A stretch of 64,000 nucleotides of DNA from Prevotella sp. (GCA_017541365.1 JAFXZF010000007.1:1-64000), one strand, 5' to 3'; counted from the stretch's first letter, positions 37,484-46,288 are shown. Notes: generated by a model from the letters alone, not told the origin. Made by a program: numbers and translations.

Positions 37484-37540
37484 CACCATGGCGAAAGTAT
37501 CTATGATTAGCAACTTTTTTGACAGAAAATTACAAAAAGT

Positions 37541-37572
37541 GTTGTTTACTATCAAAAAAAATACTAATTTTG
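37541..37572 (+). promoter_or_regulatory. Promoter of the initiator tRNA gene
   Basis: GTTG (37541-37544), a 20-bp spacer and TAATTTTG (37565-37572) resemble the Bacteroidetes promoter. The tRNA begins 24 bp after the -7 box. Confidence 0.65.
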
Positions 37573-37596
37573 CACCCACATTTCGAAATTCAACAT

Positions 37597-37669
37597 CGCG
37601 GAGTGGAGCAGTTGGTAGCTCGCCAGGCTCATAACCTGGAGGTCGCTCGTTCGAGTCGGGTCTCCGCAA
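37597..37669 (+). tRNA. tRNA-fMet (initiator, CAT anticodon)
   Basis: A full cloverleaf can be folded: acceptor 37597-37603 with 37662-37668, D arm GAGC/GCTC, anticodon stem CCAGG/CCTGG around loop CTCATAA, a 5-nt variable loop and T arm with loop TTCGAGT. The unpaired C1-A72 and the A11-T24 pair in the D stem are hallmarks of the initiator. Only two of the three usual G-C pairs sit above the anticodon loop, since 29-41 is A-T. CCA is not encoded exactly (the bases after A73 are CCC). Confidence 0.93.
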
Positions 37670-37676
37670 CCCAGTG

Positions 37677-37706
37677 AGGAAAGTCCATCAGGCTTTCCTT
37701 TTTTTA
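37677..37706 (+). terminator. Terminator after the tRNA gene
   Basis: AGGAAAG (37677-37683) pairs with CTTTCCT (37693-37699), followed by a run of seven T. Confidence 0.8.
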
Positions 37707-37925
37707 TGCCCTTTCCGCTCCACAAATTTACAAACTTTTTTCCTTTCCTCCAAATTTTAAGGGGGAATATAAGGATAAAGACAACAAGGACAACTTATAA
37801 CAACCTATAGAGGTCAGTTATGCAAAACCAGCATAACTGTAGGTGGATATAAAATGCCCTACTCCATTATGGAGCAGGGTGCTGGGTTGGTTTTATTTTA
37901 TTGCTTAATTCTATATACTAGCTTA
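37707..37925. other. Intergenic region with two hairpins between the tRNA and higA
   Basis: No gene is seen. CAGTTATGC (37815-37823) and GCATAACTG (37831-37839) form a perfect 9-bp stem with a 7-nt loop of unknown purpose. Further on, CCCTACTCC and GGAGCAGGG (from about 37857 to 37880, one mismatch) form a hairpin that may end the higBA transcript on the minus strand. Confidence 0.7.
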
Positions 37926-38300
37926 TTAAAAGACGCAAGCCCATCCAAATTTTCTTACCAGTTCCTGTAAAAGGTTGCGGTCGTGAACAGGGATAGTTAC
38001 TGCCACCGTCTCATGCTTAGCATCAGTCTTCCTGTTTGCAGTAGCAGCATCTATCTCATACTGTGTCTGAGCAGCCAGTAATATCTTAGCAGGAATACCT
38101 ATGGTTTCCTCTATCTTCAGAGCCAGTTCCGTAGTCAGTGTACGTTTTCCGTTAAACACCTCACTCAGATGCGAAGGCTGAGTACCAATCATCTTGGCGA
38201 AATCCTTCTGACTTATTCCACGCTCTTCCAGTTCAGGTCTTATCATCATTCCTGGGTGCACCGCTATAAATGGTGCAGGGTTATCATTTCTTGTTGCCAT
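37926..38300 (-). CDS. higA: HigA-type antitoxin (XRE family)
   Basis: This 124-residue protein has the HigA/VapI N-terminus VHPGMMIRPELEERGISQKD leading into a helix-turn-helix (FAKMIGTQPSHLSEVFNGKR). It should neutralise HigB and repress the operon through the palindrome upstream. The gene overlaps the end of the toxin gene by 17 bp; toxin-first order is normal for higBA. The C-terminal extension of about 50 residues is longer than in short HigA proteins. Confidence 0.88.
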   Translation of the reverse strand: MATRNDNPAPFIAVHPGMMIRPELEERGISQKDFAKMIGTQPSHLSEVFNGKRTLTTELALKIEETIGIPAKILLAAQTQYEIDAATANRKTDAKHETVAVTIPVHDRNLLQELVRKFGWACVF

Positions 38301-38604
38301 AATGAGTATCGTCTAAACTTAAAACTGTAATTCTTATACCACCTTCAAATTCGCGGAAGAGGATACGTTCCACCATTCCGTTTACAACTCTTACGGAACT
38401 AAGTCCATTCGTTCCTGCGAGTTGTTCATAATGAAGGAATGACACAGCTCGGAGGTCGCTTGCGCGTTCTGCCAAACGCATGTAGTTGTACACCGTAGCA
38501 AGAGCCTTCATAAACTTTCCATTACGGGCATATTTCTTATATCTGTTATTACGCCCCGTCGTTATGAGTTCCTCTAAGTCTGTATCTTCAAAGACTATTT
38601 GCAT
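38284..38604 (-). CDS. higB: HigB-type toxin (RelE superfamily)
   Basis: This 106-residue basic protein precedes and overlaps a HigA antitoxin gene. It has the RelE-like pattern with a C-terminal ILFREFEGGIRITVLSL strand and basic residues in the middle, and probably cleaves mRNA at the ribosome. The match to HigB is by context plus general fold pattern; catalytic residues are not certain. A promoter and palindromic operator lie directly upstream. Confidence 0.82.
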   Translation of the reverse strand: MQIVFEDTDLEELITTGRNNRYKKYARNGKFMKALATVYNYMRLAERASDLRAVSFLHYEQLAGTNGLSSVRVVNGMVERILFREFEGGIRITVLSLDDTHYGNKK

Positions 38605-38625
38605 ACGAAATTAATTATCTTGGTG

Positions 38626-38662
38626 CAAAGGTAAACAAATATTCCCAAATTCGGGAATATTT
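38626..38662 (-). promoter_or_regulatory. higBA promoter with palindromic operator
   Basis: The minus strand has TACCTTTG (38626-38633). Upstream, AAATATTCCC (38637-38646) and GGGAATATTT (38653-38662) form a perfect 10-bp inverted repeat with a 6-bp spacer, covering the region between -7 and -33. This is a likely HigA operator for autorepression. Confidence 0.8.
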
Positions 38663-38756
38663 TCTCACTTTTCTTCACTAATTTAACATTTATGTATGCA
38701 TTTCGCGAAATTATTATTGAGTGGAACACTCACCTGTCCCTGTATTTTTTAGCATG

Positions 38757-41700
38757 TCATTCTAACATATCAGAATCCTCAGCAGCCATGCCATAATCCT
38801 GTGATGGGTTCATGCTGATGATTCTTGCCTTTGAGGCAGGTCTTACCATTGAGGTGTAGTCGGCTATTATGTGTCGCCAGTCGCTGGGCGACATGTCTGG
38901 GTAGCGCTCGCCATATTGGGCTGTCACCTGCCTTTGCAGTTCCAGGTCGTCTGTCTTGTCATTCATGTGCAGCAGGTTGAAGATAAAGTTGCGCACCTCT
39001 CTGTCGTCCTCTATGCTGTTCAGTTTCAGCTGCCTGTATTCTCCACCCATAAAGTCAGCAAACCTATTGAAGAACTCTTTCAGTTTCTCCAACACCGTCT
39101 GCTTCTTCTCTCCACTCTCAGGCAGGAATGGATTTATCGGAGGCAGTATTTTGGCTATTCCAGTGCCTGTCTCCGTCACATAGCCATCCATAAAGGCACG
39201 CTTCACAAACTGCTCCGTTTCCTTTCTCTTCAGGCTCTCTTCTCTTATTATGGCATCAAGTTGCTCTCTGCGTTCTCTTTCTATGAACATCTCCCATTCA
39301 TCGTTCACATCACCCTTCTCAGGTGTCATCTGGTCTATGAATTTCTCTATCAGTTCCCTCTTGTCCCTCATGTCAGGACTTGCGTCTATCTCTTTGCGTA
39401 TCTGTGTCACTATTGTCTTGTCAGTACAGTTAGTGTCATGATACTGCTGCACCAGTTTCAGTATGTAGTTGATGTTTATCTGCACCTGCTTCACCAACTC
39501 CATCTCAAACACTATGTCGTCATTGATGCTTTCCTTCTCATTATGTGTATTAGGTCTGAACTCATCATGCAGTCTGTTATACCATCCCAGATAGTCGTCC
39601 AGCCTCATCTTGTCTATCAGCTGTTTGTCTTCAGTAAACTCGTCGAATGCCACGAGTATGTTCCTCAGCCTCAGCAGTTCGCCCATCAGTCTGATAAACT
39701 TCTTCTTCTCTTCCTCGTCTATTATGTTAGGAATATTCTCCACTGGGTATAGTCCCAACAGTCTTTTTATCAGCTCTGTGTATGGCTCATGCACTCTGCC
39801 CTTCTCGTCTTCATAGCCCGTTTCGTAGTATTCCTTAAACGACTTCATGAATATCAAGCCCCCTGCATCCTTGTCGCCAAATATTGACAGGCTCTTGTTC
39901 GTAGCCTCTTCCAGATTGCGGAAGCACACTATGTTGCCACAGTTCTTCACAGAGTTGAGTATTCGGTTTGTACGGCTGTAAGCCTGCAACAGTCCGTGCA
40001 TCTTCAGGTTCTTGTCCACCCACAGTGTGTTGAGTGTCTTGGCATCAAATCCTGTGAGGAACATACCCACCACTATCAGCACGTCTATCTCCTTGTTCTT
40101 CATTCTCAGCGATACATCCTTGTAGTAACTCTGAAACGAATCGCCATCCACGCTGTAGCTGGTGCCAAACCTCTCGTTATAGTCGTCTATAGCCCTCTGC
40201 AGGGCCTCCTTCACCGTTGGGGGCAGTCCAGAGGTGCCCTCTGGGTTCTCGTCGCCAGGCAGCCCTGTCTCGTCCTCCTCCTCATTGGCTGAGTATGTGA
40301 ATATGGTAGCCACCTTCAGGTCGGGCTTGCCCTCCTCCTTCAGTTGCTTCTTAAACTCGTCATAGTACAATATAGCAGCCGCCACGCTATCTACAGCCAG
40401 TATGGAGTTGAATCCCTTGGTGCTTATGCGCATCTTCTGCTCCTCAGCCTTCTTGCCCTTCTGTATCACCTCGCCCACGTTCACCAGTTTGCTCATGCCG
40501 TAGGCATCAGCCGTCTGCTTCGTCTTGTCGGCAAAGTGGTTTATTATGTAGTCAGTCACTATGCTGATGCGCTTGGGGTTGTGCAGAGCCTCCTCGGTGT
40601 CTATGCCCCACACCTGCTTGCTGTCCACCTCGCTCTTCATCTTCATGGTGCTCTGATAGTCCACGTGGAATCGCAGCACGTTGTTGTCCCTTATGGCATT
40701 GATGATGGTGTATGTGTGCAGAGGTCTTGTAGGCTTGCCGTCCTTGTCAGGCTCACCTCCGAACAGCTGTGCCGTAGTGTGATACTTACCTCCTAAGTGG
40801 GCATTCACTGCAAAGATAGGAGTGCCAGTAAAGCCAAACATCATATACTTCTTGAAGCGCTTGGAAATCAGTTGGCGCATATCGCCAAACTGGCTTCTGT
40901 GACACTCGTCGAATATCAGCACCACATTCTCCTTCTCCAGTATCTCCCTCAGCCTCTCGTCCTTGTCATATATGTTTGGCTTCAGCAGGTTCGATAGTTT
41001 CTGTATTGTCGTAATGATGATGTTAGCCTCATCATCCTTCATCTGCTTCAGCAGTATTCTGGCTGATGAGTTAGAGTTGGCACAGTTAGGTTCAAAGTTG
41101 TCATACTCCTTCATGGTCTGATAGTCCAAGTCTTTCCTGTCCACCACAAAGAGCACCTTCTTCACCTGCTCCATTCGCGATGCCAGCTGAGCCGTCTTGA
41201 ATGATGTCAGCGTCTTGCCCGAACCTGTGGTGTGCCATATATATCCGCCAGCCTTTATGGTGCCTTGCCATTTGTTGTATATGGCTGTCTGTATGCGTAG
41301 CAGTATCTTCTCCGTAGCTGCTATCTGGTATGGTCGCATCACCAGCAGCTGCCTGTCCACGTTATATACGCAGTACTTTGTCAGCAGGTTGAGTATGGTG
41401 TGCTTGGCAAAGAATGTGGTGGTAAAGTCTCTCAGGTCAGTCAGCAGATTGTTGTCTTGGTCAGTCCAGTATGATGTAAACTCAAAGGTGTTGCCATCCG
41501 TCTTCTTCTGTCTGCCCACAGAGTTCTGCTGTTCCTTGGCATATCGGGTGGTGTTGCTGTAGTATTTTGTCTCAGTGCCGTTGCTTATCACGAATATCTG
41601 CACAAAGTCAAACATCGCCCTGCCTGCCCAGAATGACTCCCTCTGATAGCGGTTTATCTGGTTGAAAGCCTCCTTGATGTTCACCCCTCGCTTCTTCAGC

Positions 41701-42194
41701 TCTATGTGCACCAGTGGCAGACCGTTCACCAGTATGGTCACGTCGTAGCGGTTCCTGTGAGCTCCCTCCACCTCATACTGGTTTATCACCTGCAGGCGGT
41801 TGTTGTATATATTGCCTTTGTCTATCAGTTTTATGTTCTTCGTCAGACCGTTGTCCAGAGTCAGGGCGAGTATGTATCCCTTGCCCTGTATCATCTCCGT
41901 CTTGTCTTCTATGGTCATCTGCTCGTTCGTTATCTGTGGCAACAGCCTTTTCCATTCGCCCTCGCTCAGGCTTATGCCGTTCAGCTCTTCCAGTTGCTTG
42001 CGCAGGTTTGCGAGCAGTTCTGCTTCATTCGTCACTCCTACATACTCATAGCCCTGAGCCTGTAGCTGCTTTATGAAAGCCTGCTCCAGCTTTGCCTCGC
42101 TCTGGTGACCACCATCAGGCTTTGCCGTCACTTCGTAGTGCGACATCACCGTCTGCTTCTCTTGCTCTACTATGATTTTGTAGTCGTCTGTCAT
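38757..42194 (-). CDS. hsdR: Type I restriction enzyme, R subunit
   Basis: HsdR is the motor and nuclease of a type I restriction complex: it translocates DNA with ATP and cuts when blocked. The 1145-residue protein has a PD-(D/E)XK nuclease site near the N-terminus (RYDVTILVNGLPLVHIELKK), helicase motif I HTTGSGKT, the DEAD-box-like DECHRSQFGD and GFTGTP, and a long helical C-terminus for binding HsdM/HsdS. By size and sequence it resembles the EcoR124 (IC) group. It is the last gene of the operon, 118 bp after the four-helix-bundle gene, across a CTAG repeat. Confidence 0.95.
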   Translation of the reverse strand: MTDDYKIIVEQEKQTVMSHYEVTAKPDGGHQSEAKLEQAFIKQLQAQGYEYVGVTNEAELLANLRKQLEELNGISLSEGEWKRLLPQITNEQMTIEDKTEMIQGKGYILALTLDNGLTKNIKLIDKGNIYNNRLQVINQYEVEGAHRNRYDVTILVNGLPLVHIELKKRGVNIKEAFNQINRYQRESFWAGRAMFDFVQIFVISNGTETKYYSNTTRYAKEQQNSVGRQKKTDGNTFEFTSYWTDQDNNLLTDLRDFTTTFFAKHTILNLLTKYCVYNVDRQLLVMRPYQIAATEKILLRIQTAIYNKWQGTIKAGGYIWHTTGSGKTLTSFKTAQLASRMEQVKKVLFVVDRKDLDYQTMKEYDNFEPNCANSNSSARILLKQMKDDEANIIITTIQKLSNLLKPNIYDKDERLREILEKENVVLIFDECHRSQFGDMRQLISKRFKKYMMFGFTGTPIFAVNAHLGGKYHTTAQLFGGEPDKDGKPTRPLHTYTIINAIRDNNVLRFHVDYQSTMKMKSEVDSKQVWGIDTEEALHNPKRISIVTDYIINHFADKTKQTADAYGMSKLVNVGEVIQKGKKAEEQKMRISTKGFNSILAVDSVAAAILYYDEFKKQLKEEGKPDLKVATIFTYSANEEEDETGLPGDENPEGTSGLPPTVKEALQRAIDDYNERFGTSYSVDGDSFQSYYKDVSLRMKNKEIDVLIVVGMFLTGFDAKTLNTLWVDKNLKMHGLLQAYSRTNRILNSVKNCGNIVCFRNLEEATNKSLSIFGDKDAGGLIFMKSFKEYYETGYEDEKGRVHEPYTELIKRLLGLYPVENIPNIIDEEEKKKFIRLMGELLRLRNILVAFDEFTEDKQLIDKMRLDDYLGWYNRLHDEFRPNTHNEKESINDDIVFEMELVKQVQININYILKLVQQYHDTNCTDKTIVTQIRKEIDASPDMRDKRELIEKFIDQMTPEKGDVNDEWEMFIERERREQLDAIIREESLKRKETEQFVKRAFMDGYVTETGTGIAKILPPINPFLPESGEKKQTVLEKLKEFFNRFADFMGGEYRQLKLNSIEDDREVRNFIFNLLHMNDKTDDLELQRQVTAQYGERYPDMSPSDWRHIIADYTSMVRPASKARIISMNPSQDYGMAAEDSDMLE

Positions 42195-42215
42195 AGGCTT
42201 TCTTTTTTTTGGTTT

Positions 42216-42308
42216 TAGCTGGTTAAGCTAGTTTAAGCTAGTTCCACTAGTTTTGACTAGTTTCGACTAGTGCTACTAGTTCCACTAGTTCGACTAGTCC
42301 TGCTAGCC
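42216..42308. repeat. Nine-copy CTAG-centred tandem repeat upstream of hsdR
   Basis: CTAG occurs nine times at spacings of 9 or 10 bp (42228, 42238, 42247, 42257, 42267, 42276, 42285, 42294, 42303) in units such as GACTAGTTTC and CACTAGTTTT. The array fills most of the gap between the four-helix-bundle gene and hsdR. CTAG is usually the rarest tetranucleotide in bacterial DNA, so the array stands out. Each unit is nearly self-complementary (ACTAGT), which allows many alternative folds. Confidence 0.88.
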
Positions 42309-42312
42309 CTTG

Positions 42313-43053
42313 TTAGTCCTTCTTCCCTCCTCTTGCTTGCATCAGTAGCACCTCGAGGTGGCGCTTTTCGCGCTCCAGCTCCTCTATGCGCTGCTCCAAT
42401 ATAGGTACCTGCTGGCGCAGGCTCTTGTTGGCTTCTCTCAGTCGTTGCAGCTCTTCATCCACCCCATTGCGGTAGCCTGTGCGAGCTGCATACATCCTTT
42501 CCTTTATGCCTCCCTGCGTCACAAACTGCTGGTCCAGTCCTCCCAGGTAGGTCTTCATCATCTTGTCAGTCATGTGTAGCAGGGTCAGCGCTATGTTGCA
42601 CATCTCCTCATCACTCCATCGCTTGAGGTAAGGCTCGTAGTCCGTCACCTGGTTGTGCTTCCTGCAGAAGGTCAGCATCTCTTTATAGCGAGGGTGGCTG
42701 TCGTCCCATAGGGTCAGCTCTCTGGTGCGTAGGTAGTCCTCATAGTCAGCTCGCAGTTCCTTCAGCGATGAGCGAGCCACATTGAGCAGTTTCAGCTGCA
42801 TCTCTGTCGATGTCATTCCGTCGGCAAATCCCTCTATGATATTTTGTTTGCCAGAGCGAGCCGCCTGTATCATCTGATCGACCGTGCGGTCGCCCTTGCT
42901 GCTCAGAAAACGTTTTGCAAAGTGGTAGGACAAGACATACAGTACCTCGCTCTTCTGATAGAAGTAGAGGTCTTGATACTGCACCTCGTTAAGCAGCACC
43001 TTGGGCAGAGGCTTATTCCCCATCGTATCAGTGTCTTTGTTCTGTTCTGTCAT
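42313..43053 (-). CDS. Four-helix-bundle protein inside the hsd operon
   Basis: This 246-residue protein has a central region (about 60-130: ARSGKQNIIEGFADGMTS, LNVARSSLKELRADYEDYL) with the pattern of the four-helix-bundle family that includes 23S rRNA intervening-sequence proteins; proteins with this arrangement are called four helix bundle suffix-domain proteins in some databases. The C-terminus (about 195-240) is a charged coiled coil (LRQQVPILEQRIEELEREKR). It is encoded between hsdS and hsdR on the same strand. Its function is unknown; a structural or nucleic-acid-binding part in the restriction complex is only inference from position. Confidence 0.82.
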   Translation of the reverse strand: MTEQNKDTDTMGNKPLPKVLLNEVQYQDLYFYQKSEVLYVLSYHFAKRFLSSKGDRTVDQMIQAARSGKQNIIEGFADGMTSTEMQLKLLNVARSSLKELRADYEDYLRTRELTLWDDSHPRYKEMLTFCRKHNQVTDYEPYLKRWSDEEMCNIALTLLHMTDKMMKTYLGGLDQQFVTQGGIKERMYAARTGYRNGVDEELQRLREANKSLRQQVPILEQRIEELEREKRHLEVLLMQARGGKKD

Positions 43054-43145
43054 ATCCTCTTTTTCGTTTTTTTTATTGGTTGTTGCTATTGTTTTCCTTC
43101 TCTCTCAGCTTTTTTCGCTTCGCTCAACACTTGCTGTTCCTCTGA

Positions 43146-44252
43146 CTATTCCAACTTATCAAATGTCAGCAATCGCTCCCTGTAGTATTCGTATTGCTTC
43201 TGCCTCTGCTCCAGCTGAGCCTCAAGGTTCGCTATCGATGCCTCAAACTTGTCGAGGATGCTCACGATGCGCTCCTGCTCGGAGAGTGGGGGGAGAGGGA
43301 TTGGATAATTTTTCACCTTTTGACTATTAATATTATTTTGAGAGCCCTCACCCATTGACCTCAAATTTAAATACTCTCTACACAGCCAGAAATAGACATA
43401 TTTGTAAAGAGCCTTGCTTTCTTCTATCTCTAAATTACAGCAAGCTTGATTAGTGCAAAGTTGAATTTTATTGATGGCCACCTTTGCTGCTGTAGCTCCA
43501 TACATTGCAACTATAACACAATTTTCGGGAATCATTTTTGCAGAAGAATTAGCTATCGCATCTTCTGTAATTTTTATTTCTGTATCATATATGTCTTTCC
43601 AATCAATTTCCTGAGTGCGAAGCCAAGGTATATTTCCACTATAATATTCTTTGTGAGAAGTAGATGGTGTACCACCAGAACATATTTTTTTACATATATC
43701 CACAATCATCTTCATTTCCACCCCAGATTTTCCTTCAAGGTCGAGGAGAGAGTCACGATAGTGCTCATATTGCTTGCGCCTTTGCTCTATCTGCTCCTTC
43801 AGGTTGTCTATGCTTGCAGTGAATGTATCGAGGATGCCGACTATCCTCTCCTGCTCTTGGAGGGAAGGAATGGGGATAGAAAGTTCTTGAACTTGTTTTT
43901 TTGATATTGAAGCAAGTCCACCTCCCTTTTGTTGCATTGACATTATGTTGTATTGCTCATTCTTGAGATAATAATACACATAATGCCATATAATTTGGGA
44001 GTTGTCAATTTTTATAGAATAAGAACTATTACCAGCCCAATAGTTATCAAAAACTCTATTCACAAAACCAGCATAACCTCGTGCACTTATAACTATCTTA
44101 TTTCCCGTATTATTATAATGGTCATAAAAGCCCGTATAAGTAGTGCCACCATTATATACTGGATACTTGGCATTAGGATTTTGTTTGTCTCTATGAACAA
44201 ACTCTCCAATAGTTATTTCTGCAATATCTCCTAATTTCTTCCACTCCACCAT
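43146..44252 (-). CDS. hsdS: Type I restriction enzyme, specificity subunit
   Basis: HsdS recognises the bipartite DNA target and holds HsdM and HsdR. The 368-residue protein has two target-recognition domains, each followed by a conserved helical spacer: SLQEQERIVGILDTFTASID (about 131-150) and PLSEQERIVSILDKFEASIA (about 321-340), with QRRKQYEHYRDSLL and QRQKQYEYYRERLL after them. The recognition domains are visibly AT-richer than hsdM or hsdR, as expected for swapped domains. The ATG at 44252 overlaps the upstream stop as TGATG; a GTG one codon earlier is also possible. Only one hsdS copy and no recombinase are seen. Confidence 0.93.
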   Translation of the reverse strand: MVEWKKLGDIAEITIGEFVHRDKQNPNAKYPVYNGGTTYTGFYDHYNNTGNKIVISARGYAGFVNRVFDNYWAGNSSYSIKIDNSQIIWHYVYYYLKNEQYNIMSMQQKGGGLASISKKQVQELSIPIPSLQEQERIVGILDTFTASIDNLKEQIEQRRKQYEHYRDSLLDLEGKSGVEMKMIVDICKKICSGGTPSTSHKEYYSGNIPWLRTQEIDWKDIYDTEIKITEDAIANSSAKMIPENCVIVAMYGATAAKVAINKIQLCTNQACCNLEIEESKALYKYVYFWLCREYLNLRSMGEGSQNNINSQKVKNYPIPLPPLSEQERIVSILDKFEASIANLEAQLEQRQKQYEYYRERLLTFDKLE

Positions 44253-44656
44253 CACTTCATCTTTTTAACGTTATCCATACCTCTCATCAGTGCAAATTGA
44301 CGATTCATGATATGGAATGTAAATGAGTTCTTATATTGTGCGCTTCTGCTTAGTTGGCGCATTTTATGATTTAAACGGGCAATGTCATGTTTATCGGGAT
44401 TTTCGCTTTCTCTGAGCTTAAGCATTTCTTCACGCAATATTCTCAGTTCACTATCGTCCTCTTCCTTGCCTATAGTGAATTTGTACAGTTCCACTTCAAG
44501 CATGTCGATGGTGTTTGATATTTGCATGATGCAAAGATTTTTCAAACTCTGTATTTGCTTGCGAGTGTCCTTTGTGCTTTTATAATTCACCCACACCGCT
44601 ATCAATATCGCTATTATAGGGCTTGATATACTTGCCCACAGAGCTATCTTCTCCAT
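44252..44656 (-). CDS. Small membrane protein between hsdM and hsdS
   Basis: This 134-residue protein has one N-terminal transmembrane helix (IALWASISSPIIAILIAVWV, residues 4-23) and a charged, helical remainder that would lie in the cytoplasm (RILREEMLKLRESENPD). I do not recognise a family. The gene starts 6 bp after hsdM and its stop overlaps the hsdS start, so it must be co-translated with the methylase genes. Membrane tethering or regulation of the complex is a guess. Confidence 0.8.
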   Translation of the reverse strand: MEKIALWASISSPIIAILIAVWVNYKSTKDTRKQIQSLKNLCIMQISNTIDMLEVELYKFTIGKEEDDSELRILREEMLKLRESENPDKHDIARLNHKMRQLSRSAQYKNSFTFHIMNRQFALMRGMDNVKKMK

Positions 44657-44662
44657 AATCTA

Positions 44663-46228
44663 CTACTCCCCCAGTTCTTTAATGATGGCATCAATCTGGG
44701 CATTGAGGGCATTGCCCTCAGCTATGAGGCTTTTGAGCGTAGCGTTGACCTGCTTGATGTCTATCTGCTCGCGAGTGTCCTCCTGCTCCACATAGCTGGA
44801 GACAGAGAGGTTGCAGTCATTGCTCATGATGTCGTCATTCTTCACCAGTTTGGCAAGATACTGCTCATCACGTCTGTTGACGTAGAGCTCCATAATCTTG
44901 TCCTGATGATCAGGCATGAGTTTGTTCTTGTTGCCTTCTTTCTTGTAGAGGTTGCTGGCATCAATGAAGAGTACAGAAGAGTCCTTCTTGGCGCTCTTCT
45001 TCAGCACTATTATGCAGGTGGCTATGCCTACACCGAAGAAAAGGTTCTGAGGCAACTGGATAACAGTATCAACTCTGTTTTCCTTTATCAGATATTGTCT
45101 TATCTTCTTTTCATCACCACCTCTGTAGAGCACACCAGGAAACTCTACTATAGCAGCTGTGCCAGTCTCGCTGAGGTGCCACAACATGTGCATGGTGAAG
45201 GCAAGGTCTGCTGCGCTCTTAGGTGCAAGCACTCCTGCTGGAGCATAGCGAGGGTCGTTGATGAGTATGGTGTTGTCCTTGCCCTCCCACTTCAGCGAGT
45301 AAGGGGGATTGCTGACTATGGCATCGAAGGGGGCATCGTCCATGTGCTGAGGACGCAGGAGAGTGTCGTCAAGGCGAATGTCGAAGTTGTCATAGTTTAT
45401 GTTGTGCAGAAACATGTTTATTCTACACAGGTTGTAGGTCGTGGGGTTCACCTCCTGGCCAAAGTATTGCAGGTTAGGGTTCTCTCTGCCTATGGTCTTG
45501 GAGAATTTCAGCAACAGCGAGCCTGAGCCACATGCAGGGTCATAGACCTTCTGAATGTTGGGGTTGTCATGAGCAGCTATCCTTGCCAGTACCTCGCTCA
45601 CCTGCTGAGGGGTGAAGAACTCGCCACCACTCTTGCCTGCCTCTGAGGCATACATCTGCATCAGGAACTCATAGGTGTCGCCAAAGGTGTCGTTATTAGT
45701 GTCGTCATAGCGACTGCCGAGGTCCATCGTGGCAACAGTCTTGAGCACCTTGGCAAGCAGCTGGTTGCGCCTGATGACTGTAGAACCGAGTGCCGAACTG
45801 TCAACAGAGAAGTCAGAGAACAAGCCTCGCATGTCATCTTCTGACGGAGTGCCCTGAGCTGATGCCTCTATGGAGCGGAATATGCTGGTGAGTGTCTCGT
45901 TGAGGTTCTCATCCTTGTCAGCCCTTGCCACCACATTCTGAAACAGCTGCGAAGGCAGTATGAAGTAACCCTTCTCCTCCACCATCTTCTGACGTATGTT
46001 CTCAGCCATCTCGTCGCTGATGGTCACATAGTCAAAGTCTGGCTGACCAGCCTCCGTCATCAGCTGCTTGATGTAGTCACATATATTCTCAGAGATAAAC
46101 CTATAGAAGATAGAGCCCAGCACATAAGCCTTAAACTCCCAACCATCAACTGAGCCCCTCAGGTCGTTAGCTATCTTCCATATCGTCTTGTGCAGTTCAG
46201 CACGTTCATTACTATTATTCTTAGCCAT
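44663..46228 (-). CDS. hsdM: Type I restriction enzyme, methylase subunit
   Basis: HsdM methylates adenine in the target using S-adenosylmethionine. The 521-residue protein has the N-terminal helical domain, the SAM-binding motif VYDPACGSGSLLL and the catalytic N6-adenine motif NPPYSLKW, with the AYVLGSIFYRFISENI segment at the start typical of type I M subunits. It is the first gene of the operon and has a good promoter. Confidence 0.96.
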   Translation of the reverse strand: MAKNNSNERAELHKTIWKIANDLRGSVDGWEFKAYVLGSIFYRFISENICDYIKQLMTEAGQPDFDYVTISDEMAENIRQKMVEEKGYFILPSQLFQNVVARADKDENLNETLTSIFRSIEASAQGTPSEDDMRGLFSDFSVDSSALGSTVIRRNQLLAKVLKTVATMDLGSRYDDTNNDTFGDTYEFLMQMYASEAGKSGGEFFTPQQVSEVLARIAAHDNPNIQKVYDPACGSGSLLLKFSKTIGRENPNLQYFGQEVNPTTYNLCRINMFLHNINYDNFDIRLDDTLLRPQHMDDAPFDAIVSNPPYSLKWEGKDNTILINDPRYAPAGVLAPKSAADLAFTMHMLWHLSETGTAAIVEFPGVLYRGGDEKKIRQYLIKENRVDTVIQLPQNLFFGVGIATCIIVLKKSAKKDSSVLFIDASNLYKKEGNKNKLMPDHQDKIMELYVNRRDEQYLAKLVKNDDIMSNDCNLSVSSYVEQEDTREQIDIKQVNATLKSLIAEGNALNAQIDAIIKELGE

Positions 46229-46288
46229 AGTTTAGGTCATTTCAGTCTTTGTTATTCGTAGAATAAGCTGCATTTTCACAACTGACTA

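Noticed and set aside
42216..42308. CTAG array as a CRISPR
   Set aside because: Units are only 9-10 bp with no unique spacers, and no cas genes are present.
43146..44252. Phase-variable hsdS shufflon
   Set aside because: There is only one hsdS copy, no recombinase gene and no exact long inverted repeats; the two conserved spacers are diverged at the DNA level.
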